Assembly (NCBI RefSeq): GCF_038562635.1 | Contig: NZ_JBCFBO010000002.1 | Coordinates: 372,001 to 436,000 of the forward strand | Length of the DNA: 64,000 bases | Reading direction: 5' to 3' | Source: Methanobacterium sp. | Lineage (GTDB): Archaea > Methanobacteriota > Methanobacteria > Methanobacteriales > Methanobacteriaceae | Shown: positions 33,644 through 41,707 of the stretch, one piece after another | How positions within the stretch are numbered: position 1 is the first letter of the stretch | How the letters are laid out: every line of letters starts with the position of its first letter | Translations under genes and position numbers: made by a program | The notes under the pieces: generated by a model | Told to the model about the DNA's origin: nothing | Seen by the model: the letters and a program-made list of their open reading frames with translations, nothing else | Databases searched by the model: none

Positions 33644-33998
33644 AAAATATGAAAATTGAATCTTCCAATTTTAAATTAATTAAAGAAAATACAAAGGACA
33701 TATCTGCACATGTTCATCATGTACTGGTTCCAGATCAGCGTGCGGGTGCTGTGGAGGATCGTGTAAATGCGCCAAAAAATCGTTACCCCTCACACAAATG
33801 AAAAAAGGGCAGTCATGTAAAATAGCTTATATTAAACCGGGAAAATATGAAAAATCACACAATATACTGTCACTTTTACCCGGAAACGAAGTTAAAATAA
33901 TTCAAACAGCCCCATCACCAGTATTTCAGGTAGAAAACATCCAGATTGCAGTAGACAGTGCCATGGGAAATAACATATATGTGGATCACTTAGAATAA
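33640..33998 (+). pseudogene. FeoA-like protein with Cys-rich N-terminus, apparent frameshift
   Basis: A GTG at 33640, after GAGGT and overlapping the stop of the previous gene, opens a frame M-K-N-M-K-I-E-S-S-N-F-K-L-I-K-E-N. From about 33705 another frame carries the likely continuation: CTCSSCTGSRSACGCCGGSC, then KKGQSCKIAYIKPGKYEKS and a FeoA-like SH3 domain to 33998. That second frame has a stop at 33681 and no usable start before 33798. A one-base loss between about 33682 and 33710 explains it. It could be a real lesion, a sequence error or programmed -1 shifting. Confidence 0.6.
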
Positions 33999-34148
33999 AG
34001 TGTTTTAGAAACATCCCTATTACTATATCTCATTTTTTAAATATAATGATAAATGTTATTTAACCGTTTAAAGCAATATTCAGAACACATTAAAAACAGA
34101 CATTTTTTTTATATAAAAATTTCAAAATTAAAAAAATAAAAAAGATTT

Positions 34149-35384
34149 TTAGTCTTTAATACACTCCAAACCTTCCAAACTTTCATAAAGGATAGGTAAA
34201 AATGCTCCGACATCTGTTACAACGCCCACAACCTGCGCGCTTCCCCTGTCTGCAAGTTTTGTAACTGTTGCAGGGTTTATATCTACACATATACTCTTTA
34301 CGTATGATGGGAGTATATTACCAACTGCTATGGAATGGAGCATTGTTGCAATCATGATTACCATGTCAACGTCCTGAGCATATTTACGCATTTCATCTTG
34401 AGCCTGGATAACATCAGTTATAACATCTGGAAGTGGTCCATCATCCCTAATGGATCCTGCAAGCACGAATGGGGCGTTATTTTTAACACACTCGTACATG
34501 ATCCCGCTTTTTAACACTCCTTTCTCAACAGCTTCTTTTATTGAACCTGCCTTGTTAATTTCATTAATTGCGTAAATATGGTGCCTGTGGCCTCTAACAA
34601 CAGCTTCACCACTTTTTGTACATATTCCAAGAGAAGTTCCATATAGATCATTTTCAATATCGTGTGTTGCAAGGGCATTTCCAGCAAACAGTACGTCTAT
34701 AATTCCTTCCCTTATCATCCTAGCTAAAATTGGAGCTGATCCAGTATGTACTATTGCAGGACCTGCTACTATAGCTATCTTTCCATTCCTCTTTTTAATT
34801 TCCCTGATTTCTGAAGCTATATTTTTTACTATGGATCTTACAGGCTTTTCAGAAGATGCTTCACTTGACATGAATTCAAAGACTCCTTTTTTACCCCTTG
34901 GCCTTTCAGGAGGTTCCACTTTGATACCTTCTCTTCCAACAGCCACTAAGTCTCCCTCTTCGATCCGCCCTATTGGCTTGCAAAATGCGCGTTTGCTTTC
35001 TGGATCAATTACAATCATACAGTCCATTTCAATGTCTTCAACTTCTATCCATTGCCCATTATATCTCACCTGTGTAGGGTGGTTGGTGGTGGAATAAAAG
35101 TCTTCAGGGAGAGTCTTATCTTTTGTGGATGGAACAAGTTCGATTTCCTTAATTTCAGAAATAACTGCCCCTATCTCGCTTAATTCATCAAGAATTTCAC
35201 CTAAATGAGATTCATCATTTCCTATAACTCTGATTTTAGCATGGCTTACATCTTTTTTCTGTTTACCTATGTTAACATCAAGAATCTCAAAGTCCCCTCC
35301 CATATCCATTATAAGATCAAGGGTCTTTGGAAGTGTTAATGAATCTATTATATGACCTGAAAGTTTAATTTCTCTTGTATCCAT
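34149..35384 (-). CDS. TIGR00300 (LOR/SDH domain) protein, likely archaeal ornithine cyclodeaminase
   Basis: A 411-residue archaeal protein of the TIGR00300/LOR-SDH family. Characterised relatives convert ornithine to proline and ammonia. The N-terminal domain starts TREIKLSGHIIDSLTLPKTLD. The C-terminal NAD-binding part has IAIVAGPAIVHTGSAPILA, VLFAGNALATHDIEN and VMIATMLHSIAVGN. It lies near agmatinase and arginine decarboxylase genes, consistent with arginine/ornithine/polyamine metabolism. The precise reaction is by family only. Confidence 0.8.
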   Translation of the reverse strand: MDTREIKLSGHIIDSLTLPKTLDLIMDMGGDFEILDVNIGKQKKDVSHAKIRVIGNDESHLGEILDELSEIGAVISEIKEIELVPSTKDKTLPEDFYSTTNHPTQVRYNGQWIEVEDIEMDCMIVIDPESKRAFCKPIGRIEEGDLVAVGREGIKVEPPERPRGKKGVFEFMSSEASSEKPVRSIVKNIASEIREIKKRNGKIAIVAGPAIVHTGSAPILARMIREGIIDVLFAGNALATHDIENDLYGTSLGICTKSGEAVVRGHRHHIYAINEINKAGSIKEAVEKGVLKSGIMYECVKNNAPFVLAGSIRDDGPLPDVITDVIQAQDEMRKYAQDVDMVIMIATMLHSIAVGNILPSYVKSICVDINPATVTKLADRGSAQVVGVVTDVGAFLPILYESLEGLECIKD

Positions 35385-35780
35385 AATAACATCTCCAATT
35401 TAGTCTAAATTAAAGTAATAATCCTTAAAATATTGATTAAATTTAAGTTGGTATACTTTTGGTATTTAAGTATGCAAAATATCATAAGATTTCTTTTTTA
35501 AATTGATTTTAAACTTTTTATCTCCAGAATTCTCATGTGACTATTTATTAATAAATCATGGTATATAAATTTTGAGAGGATTTTAAAAAAGGATCAAAGA
35601 TAAAAATGAAATTAAAAGAAATATAAAAGGTTTATTACCAATATATATTGTTTTAATGCATTATTTTATAAAAATCAGACATAAAAATTGGAGTTGTAAT
35701 TATTGCAATGGAACAAAAAAAACCAAACACCAAAAAATTGTTTAAACCATCCAGAACATGACTATAAATCAAAAATTAAC
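35385..35780. other. Intergenic region, no confident gene
   Basis: Contains the divergent-looking promoter area of the TIGR00300 gene. Near 35703-35790 a possible 28-30 codon ORF starts at TTG/ATG and overlaps the agmatinase 3' end; an A8 run makes its frame ambiguous, so I do not call it. A repeat-like GGTATACTTTTGGTATTTAAG lies near 35452. Confidence 0.3.
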
Positions 35781-36650
35781 TTACTGAACAGCTAAAAAAT
35801 CATAGATAATTTTTGCACTGTTTATAGAAGTTATATCCCCAATTTCAGATGATGAAACTTCTACTAAATCAAATCCAATGACTTTCTTATCTTTTAAACA
35901 ATGAATTAGGCTTTCCAGTTGAAATGGGTTTAATCCGCATGGAGATGGAGTACCAACACCCGGAGCATAAGCCGGATCAAGCACGTCAATATCTACAGTT
36001 ACATATAACGGCCCTTCAATGTTCTTTATTACATTTTTAACCAGTTCTATATTTTTATTAACTTCATGAGGCGTGAAATATGTTATTTTGTTTTCCTTTG
36101 CAAATGACATTTCATCTGCAGAACAAGACCTTATACCAATCTGGATCATGTCTTTTGGATTTAAATCAAATATTCGGCGCATTACAGTAGCATGTGAATA
36201 CTTTTCACCCATATATTCATCTCTTAAATCCATATGGGCATCAAAATGGATAATAGTAGTATTTTCAACATCAAGAGCTTTCAATATTCCAGAACTTATG
36301 GTATGTTCTCCACCTACAGCCACTGGAAGGATACCTTTATCTAAAATTTCTTTAACCGTAAATTCTATAATTGAAGATGTTTTTTCAAAATTACCTTGAA
36401 TTACTTCAATATCACCAAAATCAAAAAGAGATACATCTAAATTTTTATCTAAAATTATGTTATATCTTTCAAAATTATAAGAAGCTTCACGAACTGCCCT
36501 TGGACCAAATCTTGAACCTGGTTTGTAGGTGGAAGTGCTATCAAAGGGAATGCCTATAAAACCAAATTTTTTAGTATCATCTGCTGATTCAACCTCACCC
36601 CATAATTTCGAAAAAGCAAATTGTAAAGGGCTTTCTGTATAAAAAAGCAT
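35781..36650 (-). CDS. speB: Agmatinase
   Basis: Hydrolyses agmatine to putrescine and urea. It is a ureohydrolase with the binuclear Mn site: GGEHTISSG, HFDAHMDLRDEY and VDIDVLDPAYAPG are all present, and the length (289 aa) is typical. It completes the route from arginine with the pyruvoyl decarboxylase at 37990. Putrescine feeds spermidine, the donor for deoxyhypusine on aIF5A, whose gene lies just upstream on the same strand. A palindrome array fills the space between aIF5A and this gene. Confidence 0.93.
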   Translation of the reverse strand: MLFYTESPLQFAFSKLWGEVESADDTKKFGFIGIPFDSTSTYKPGSRFGPRAVREASYNFERYNIILDKNLDVSLFDFGDIEVIQGNFEKTSSIIEFTVKEILDKGILPVAVGGEHTISSGILKALDVENTTIIHFDAHMDLRDEYMGEKYSHATVMRRIFDLNPKDMIQIGIRSCSADEMSFAKENKITYFTPHEVNKNIELVKNVIKNIEGPLYVTVDIDVLDPAYAPGVGTPSPCGLNPFQLESLIHCLKDKKVIGFDLVEVSSSEIGDITSINSAKIIYDFLAVQ

Positions 36651-36671
36651 TTTATCATCTATTAAAGGTAT

Positions 36672-37012
36672 AATAATTGAAATATGTTAAAAACCCTGCA
36701 AAATCATCAAAAATCTCTCAAAAATCCATAGGATTTTTGGAGCACAAAAATCTCCGATTTTTGTAAGCTTCGATTTTTGTGAGCCTACAAAAACTGTTAA
36801 AAATTCATAAATTTTTGACGCATCGAATCGGAGATTCGAATGCTTTGTTTTTGTGGCCGAGGAAACTGTCAAAATCATAGATTTTGACCAGCAAAAAACA
36901 AAGTTTTGCATGTTTTGTTTCCTCCGGATAGAAAAATGCTTGCATTTTTCTATATTTTTAATTTTGCGGCCCGAAAAATCGTAGATTTCGAATGAAAGAA
37001 AATAATTGAAAT
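36672..37012. repeat. Palindrome array B with flanking 12-bp direct repeats
   Basis: Hairpins include CAAAAATCC-ATA-GGATTTTTG, ACAAAAATC-TCC-GATTTTTGT, CGAATC-GGA-GATTCG, GTCAAAATC-ATA-GATTTTGAC and ATAGAAAAATGC-TT-GCATTTTTCTAT. The whole block is bracketed by AATAATTGAAAT at 36672-36683 and again at 37001-37012, like a target-site duplication. It lies between the aIF5A gene and speB. Confidence 0.88.
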
Positions 37013-37020
37013 TAATTCAA

Positions 37021-37410
37021 TTATTTAACCCGCATAATTTTTTGTTTACCTAGAGCTTCAATATAGTCTACTTCTACACCTTCAACTATATCGTCTTTAA
37101 GTTCGTCAGGAATAGGTAGTTCAAAAGTTTCGTAACTTTCAATGTCCATAAGTTGAACTTCTTTTCCCATTAGAGCAAGAACTTGAGCTACCCTTTTATC
37201 GATTATAGGTACATCACATTTAGCATCTACAGGTTTTACAAGGCTTCTTTTCTGGTTATCGAATATACCAACAGCTTCTACTCTTGCTTTTGCAGCCCCG
37301 TGTTTTCCAGGGGATGATGTCTGGATACTTTTAATTTTTGATGCTTCACCATCTAATATGACATATTTACCTACTTTTAAGGTTTTTACTTCTACAACCT
37401 TCTTTGACAT
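37021..37410 (-). CDS. eif5a: Translation initiation/elongation factor aIF5A
   Basis: A 129-residue factor that helps the ribosome through difficult peptide bonds and carries (deoxy)hypusine. The modification loop is SSPGKHGAAKARVEAVG, with the target Lys in PGKHG. The SH3-like N-domain (VVEVKTLKVGKYVILDGE) and the C-terminal OB fold are complete. The start is ATG 37410 with GGAGGT upstream. A longer frame reaching 37527 translates only hairpin-array DNA and is rejected. The leader holds four hairpins, the nearest of which includes the first bases of the Shine-Dalgarno site. Confidence 0.93.
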   Translation of the reverse strand: MSKKVVEVKTLKVGKYVILDGEASKIKSIQTSSPGKHGAAKARVEAVGIFDNQKRSLVKPVDAKCDVPIIDKRVAQVLALMGKEVQLMDIESYETFELPIPDELKDDIVEGVEVDYIEALGKQKIMRVK

Positions 37411-37417
37411 GTTATTT

Positions 37418-37528
37418 ACCTCCAAAATTTCAAATTTTGGGGCCCTCGAACATTTTATGTTCGGGGCATCGAAAATCTTCAATTTTCGAATGTTCAGAAA
37501 ATACTTCGTATTTCCTTCAACCTCCAAA
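37418..37528. repeat. Palindrome array C in the aIF5A leader
   Basis: Four hairpins lie between the likely promoter and the aIF5A start: CCAAAATTT-C-AAATTTTGG (37422-37440), CGAACAT-TTT-ATGTTCG with CCC/GGGG flanks, CGAAAAT-CTTCA-ATTTTCG and GAAAATAC-TTC-GTATTTCC. ACCTCCAAA occurs at both ends (37418-37426 and 37520-37528). The Shine-Dalgarno region thus seems duplicated by the insertion. Confidence 0.85.
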
Positions 37529-37989
37529 TTAAATTAATATTAAAGAACCTATAAAATTTATAGTGATACCAAATGACTAGCTCCAGACATTTGTAATTAT
37601 AATTTTCCATAATGAGATAATATTATTAGAATCTATCACCCAATATAAAAATACATTTCACTATAAAAATATTTAAACATGAAATTAATATGTCTAACCA
37701 AATTTAGCTCTTTAACTAAATCTAAAAGATATTTTATTTGTGTATGTATATAAAAGTTTTATAGATAACTCCCAAACATTTCATGTTTGGAGCCGCCACA
37801 AAAAATGAAATTTTTTGTATGCGTTCAAATCATAGATTTCAATCTGTGCAAATATTATCAACAGCAGATTTTTAAATCCCTGTTAACATTTGCATCTAAT
37901 TAGCGTATAATTTTTACACAATGAATGTTTTATTATCTATTAAAGTTAACTATATCTTTTTCAATATTTAAATCTATTAAGTGATAACA
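37529..37989. other. Intergenic region between divergent aIF5A and pdaD genes
   Basis: Holds the aIF5A promoter on the minus strand (TATA-like TTTTATAGG near 37546) and, to the right, that of pdaD. Between them, at about 37771-37850, are more isolated hairpins: CCAAACAT-TTC-ATGTTTGG, CAAAAAAT-GAA-ATTTTTTG and a CAAATC-ATA-GATTTC type unit. No ORF. Confidence 0.5.
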
Positions 37990-38433
37990 ATGAAAGTAGC
38001 AATAACATCAGGAAAAGCAGAAGGTCCAAGTAAACTCAATGCATTCGATAATGCCCTGTTAGATGCAGGAATAGGCGACGTGAATTTAATAAAAGTATCC
38101 AGTATTCTTCCAGCAGGTTCACAATTCGTAGAACTCCCTGAACTTACAGCAGGAGACATGATAAACTGTGTTTTAGCCCATGCAACATCAGACAAAAAAG
38201 GAGATGTGATCACTGCGGTGATAGCCGTTGCAACATCTGATGATTTTGGCTGTGTTGTGGAGCATTCAGCTGTAAATGAAGATCCAGAAGAAATAAAAAA
38301 ATATGCTGTCTTTATGGCAGAGCAGATGATGGAAATAAGAAAAATGAAGATAAACGAAATAATCGTTGAGGAGAAAAGCCATGTGGTGGAAAATGAAGGC
38401 TCAGTAATCGCTTCAATTGTTTATCTGGGGTAA
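37990..38433 (+). CDS. pdaD: Pyruvoyl-dependent arginine decarboxylase
   Basis: Makes agmatine from arginine using a pyruvoyl group formed by self-cleavage. The cleavage site is the Ser-Ser pair in LIKVSSILPAGS (residues 37-38 from this start). Other conserved parts are SGKAEGPSKLNAFDNALLDAG and VEHSAVNEDPEEI. At 147 aa it has normal length. AAGTGAT just before ATG 37990 serves as ribosome site; a GTG at 37981 is an alternative. It begins the arginine-agmatine-putrescine route completed by speB on the opposite strand. Confidence 0.92.
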   Translation: MKVAITSGKAEGPSKLNAFDNALLDAGIGDVNLIKVSSILPAGSQFVELPELTAGDMINCVLAHATSDKKGDVITAVIAVATSDDFGCVVEHSAVNEDPEEIKKYAVFMAEQMMEIRKMKINEIIVEEKSHVVENEGSVIASIVYLG

Positions 38434-38437
38434 AATC

Positions 38438-39274
38438 ATGGAAAAAAAAGATATTGAATTTTGGAGGGCGGTTTCATATCGAATAATAACTGAAGTAGGT
38501 GAAGCCATTACTCCACTTGTAGGTAAGGAAAAATCAGGCGAAACCGTGAAAATGGGTGCCGATGGTACCCCCACCAAAATGATCGATGTCGTAGCAGAAG
38601 AAAAGGTTATAGAAATTTTAAAAAATACTGGAAGATCTATGACCCTCATAAGCGAAGAAATAGGCGAATATAAAATAGGGGACGGGACATCTGAAGTTGT
38701 TTTTGTAGTTGACCCCCTGGACGGGACCATAAATGCCCTTAAAAAAATTCCATTTTATGGAATTTCCATTGCAATTGCAGATTCATCCAGTAAATCATTG
38801 AATTCACTTACCCTGCAGGATATTGAAATTGGCTTTGTTAAAAATCTTGCAACTGGAGACATTTATGAAGCAATTAAAGGAGAAGGTGCTAGTTTAAACG
38901 GTAAAACTGCAGTTCCTTCATCAAGAGAAGATATTACTGGTTCTTTAATAGGAGCTTATGTTCGCGGGGCAATGACCCAAATGAATGAAATATGTAAAAC
39001 TGTAAGGCGAATTAGGCTACTTGGTTCTGTTGCTACTGAGCTGTGTTATGTTGCCGATGGCACCTATGATGCTTTTTTAGATATCCGAGGGAACTTGAGG
39101 GTGGTAGATATAGCCGCCGCTAAACTCATAGTTGAAGAAGCTGGAGGCACTGTAACCAATGAACAGGGAAAAAGCCTGGATAATAAATTAGGTGTTACAG
39201 AAAGAACATCTATAATTGCAGCATGTAATCTAAACGTTCATGCAGACATAATAAACATTACGGAGGTTTTATGA
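38438..39274 (+). CDS. suhB: Inositol monophosphatase / fructose-1,6-bisphosphatase family protein
   Basis: A Mg-dependent, Li-sensitive phosphatase of the IMPase family; archaeal members also dephosphorylate fructose-1,6-bisphosphate. The metal motifs are ISEEIGEYK, VVDPLDGTINALKKIPF and VVDIAAAKLIVEEAGG. The start ATG 38438 follows GGGGTAAA; an upstream frame from 38417 has no support. It lies 4 nt after pdaD and overlaps nadK by 4 nt. In Methanocaldococcus the two activities are fused, so a physical or functional partnership with NAD kinase (NADP phosphatase) is plausible. Confidence 0.92.
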   Translation: MEKKDIEFWRAVSYRIITEVGEAITPLVGKEKSGETVKMGADGTPTKMIDVVAEEKVIEILKNTGRSMTLISEEIGEYKIGDGTSEVVFVVDPLDGTINALKKIPFYGISIAIADSSSKSLNSLTLQDIEIGFVKNLATGDIYEAIKGEGASLNGKTAVPSSREDITGSLIGAYVRGAMTQMNEICKTVRRIRLLGSVATELCYVADGTYDAFLDIRGNLRVVDIAAAKLIVEEAGGTVTNEQGKSLDNKLGVTERTSIIAACNLNVHADIINITEVL

Positions 39275-40116
39275 TGAGAATAGGGATTGCAGCACGCCTT
39301 GATATTCATAAAGCCATTGAACTTACTGATGACTTAACAGATTTTCTGATTAAAAATAGTGTAAAAGTTTTTTTAGATCCTGCCCTTGTAAAAAAACTTA
39401 ATAAATATCATGATTCCGCCAGAGAAATTCAGGACATGGATGTAGATATTATCATTGCAATTGGGGGCGATGGAACAATTTTAAGAACCCAGAGCTTTAT
39501 AGATGGAAAAAATATTCCCATATTTGGGATAAATATGGGTACAGTAGGATTTTTAACAGAAATAGGTCCTGAAGAATCATTCCATGCCATTAAAGAAGTT
39601 TTAAATGGTAATTATTTCATTGAAGAACGTACCCGCCTTGAAGTATGGCACAACAAGGATCTGGCACCAGCATTAAATGAAGTTGTTTTAATGACCAGGA
39701 AACCTGCAAAAATGCTTCATCTTGAAATAAGGGTTGATGATGAAATAGTTGAAGAATTAAGGGCTGATGGACTTATAATTGCAACTCCAAGTGGTTCTAC
39801 TGCCTATGCAATGTCTGCAGGAGGTCCCATTGTTGATCCTCGTGTAAATGCATTTATAATAGTTCCAATATGTCCATTTAAACTTGGTTCGCGCCCTACT
39901 GTAGTATCTGGCGAAAGTATAATAAGTGTAAAGCTGCTTAGAGAAGGTAAAAAGGCCATAGCAGTTATAGATGGACAGGTTGAGGAAGAGATCAACTACA
40001 TGGAAGAAGTTATATTTAAAAAATCAGACCAGCATGCTTATTTTGTAAGATTAACCAAAGAGTTCTATAAAAAAGTAAGAGAGAAACTTATAAAAGGTGG
40101 AATAGGTCTAGAATAA
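39271..40116 (+). CDS. nadK: NAD kinase
   Basis: Phosphorylates NAD to NADP with ATP or polyphosphate. The signature GGDGT is in IIAIGGDGTILRTQ, with GTVGFLTEI and TPSGSTAYAMSAGGPIVDP following. At 281 aa it has full length. The start overlaps the stop of the upstream IMPase-family gene (ATGA), a sign of translational coupling. The downstream cfbE gene starts 45 nt later, so the run pdaD-suhB-nadK-cfbE may be one operon. Confidence 0.94.
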   Translation: MMRIGIAARLDIHKAIELTDDLTDFLIKNSVKVFLDPALVKKLNKYHDSAREIQDMDVDIIIAIGGDGTILRTQSFIDGKNIPIFGINMGTVGFLTEIGPEESFHAIKEVLNGNYFIEERTRLEVWHNKDLAPALNEVVLMTRKPAKMLHLEIRVDDEIVEELRADGLIIATPSGSTAYAMSAGGPIVDPRVNAFIIVPICPFKLGSRPTVVSGESIISVKLLREGKKAIAVIDGQVEEEINYMEEVIFKKSDQHAYFVRLTKEFYKKVREKLIKGGIGLE

Positions 40117-40161
40117 CTATTTCTTTTTTATTTTTAGTGAATACACAGGAGCATATACTCA

Positions 40162-41496
40162 ATGAATGCATTAATTGTAGACATGACACATGGAGGAAAA
40201 TTAATAGCTTCAGAGTTTTCAAAATTAGATGATTTTAATGTCTTTGCACTAGATATTTATAATACCCTTTCTCTAGATGAAAAACTTTCTTTAGAGAAAA
40301 AAGGGATAAAATTTGTTGAAAAATCGTTTCTGGATGAAGCAAATGATGATGATTTTTTAATTATTGCCCCCGTACACTGTAACATCGATTCAAAAGTCGA
40401 TATGACTCACCACGAAGCAGTTAATTTTCTGATGAAAGACAAGATTAATGTTCCAGTAATTGAAGTTACAGGAGTAAAAGGAAAGACCAGCACTGTAAAA
40501 ATGCTCAAGGAAATATTTAAAAATTTAAACCCATTAATTTTAAGCAGTTTAGGTGTGGAAGTCGTAGAAAACCATAAAAGCACACTTTTAAAAAAAGATA
40601 TAAGTATAACTCCAGCAAGTATCATTGAAGCGTGGCAGCTGGCTAATGATTATAAAAATATTGGAATCTGCATATTTGAAACTTCTCTTGGGGGAACTGG
40701 ACTTGCAGATGCAGGTATACTTACCAATATAGCTGAGAATTACTCCATAGCATCTGGGGGGAAAACTGCAAGCCAGGCTAAAGCGCAAATATTTAAAAGC
40801 AGTGTAATAGCTTGCGATTTTGATTCAATCAATCAATTTTATTCAGATTTCTACAAAAAAACAAACACCTTTGGCAACAGTAATGCAAATGTCCGTGCAT
40901 CTAATGTAAAATTTGGGCTTGATAAAACATGTTTTAATGTGGAGGTTAACGACCTTAAAACCATAGATGGAAGTATTTTAAACACTTCCTTCGATGTTTC
41001 AACTTTTGCACCTGCAGAACACCATTTAAACAACGTCCTCGGAGCTGTATGTGCCGCTTTAATTTTAAAAACTTCCATTAATCAGATCAAAACAGGGTTA
41101 AGAAACTTTAAAGGAATTGATGGCAGAACTTCCATAAAAAATTACAAAGGAAGCAAAATTATAGAGGAAATCAACCCTGGAATTAATGTTACGGCCATTA
41201 AAAAATCAGTTAAAATGATTCAAGATCTAGAAAATCCAGTAATTATTTTTGGGGGCAAATATGGAGTAACCTGTGAAGAAATAGATGAAAAATCCACTGC
41301 AAGGTTTTTTAATTCTATGGACTCTAAAATTCAGCTTATACTTGTTGATGAACTTGGCAAAAGTATCGCAAACATGATAAAACGAAAATATAAGTATATT
41401 GACTTCGATAATGCTATTGCTGAAGCCTCCCAAATGAATTCTAAAATGATTCTTTTGATATACAGATCTAATTTTTCAGATCTTGCCAGAAGATAA
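40162..41496 (+). CDS. cfbE: Coenzyme F430 synthetase (Mur ligase homologue)
   Basis: A 444-residue ATP-dependent ligase of the Mur family that, in methanogens, performs the last-but-one ring-forming step (seco-F430 synthesis) or related cyclisation in the F430 pathway. The P-loop is VTGVKGKTSTVKM near residue 110, with the Mur middle-domain motif CIFETSLGGTGLADAGILTNI and the C-terminal IIEEINPGINVTAIKKSVKMI. GGAG lies 9 nt before the ATG. The end is followed by the long palindrome array D. It links with cfbA and hemC in this window. Confidence 0.85.
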   Translation: MNALIVDMTHGGKLIASEFSKLDDFNVFALDIYNTLSLDEKLSLEKKGIKFVEKSFLDEANDDDFLIIAPVHCNIDSKVDMTHHEAVNFLMKDKINVPVIEVTGVKGKTSTVKMLKEIFKNLNPLILSSLGVEVVENHKSTLLKKDISITPASIIEAWQLANDYKNIGICIFETSLGGTGLADAGILTNIAENYSIASGGKTASQAKAQIFKSSVIACDFDSINQFYSDFYKKTNTFGNSNANVRASNVKFGLDKTCFNVEVNDLKTIDGSILNTSFDVSTFAPAEHHLNNVLGAVCAALILKTSINQIKTGLRNFKGIDGRTSIKNYKGSKIIEEINPGINVTAIKKSVKMIQDLENPVIIFGGKYGVTCEEIDEKSTARFFNSMDSKIQLILVDELGKSIANMIKRKYKYIDFDNAIAEASQMNSKMILLIYRSNFSDLARR

Positions 41497-41707
41497 TTTA
41501 AATATGAAAATTTTGAAATTATATAAAAATCTAGGATAAATCTTAAATTATATACCTAAGGATCAATAAACCAATTTTTATAAAGTTATGATGTTATGAC
41601 AATTCTTATAAAGTTATGATCTAAATGTGAAATTATTCACAAAAATCTTTTTAAAGGTCATTGATGAACATTCAATATGGAGTTGGAAAAACTATGTATT
41701 ATTTTAA
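41497..41707. other. Spacer after cfbE with a short direct repeat
   Basis: TTATAAAGTTATGAT occurs at 41578-41592 and again at 41606-41620, 28 bp apart, in otherwise A+T-rich DNA before array D. Potential ORFs here are made only of array sequence. Confidence 0.4.

Noticed and set aside
35690..35800. Short ORF of about 28-30 codons next to speB
   Set aside because: Overlaps the end of speB, its frame depends on an A8 run, and no family or clear start was found.
37411..37527. N-terminal extension of aIF5A by 39 residues
   Set aside because: The extension is a translation of hairpin-array DNA; aIF5A homologues begin at the ATG 37410, which has its own GGAGGT site.
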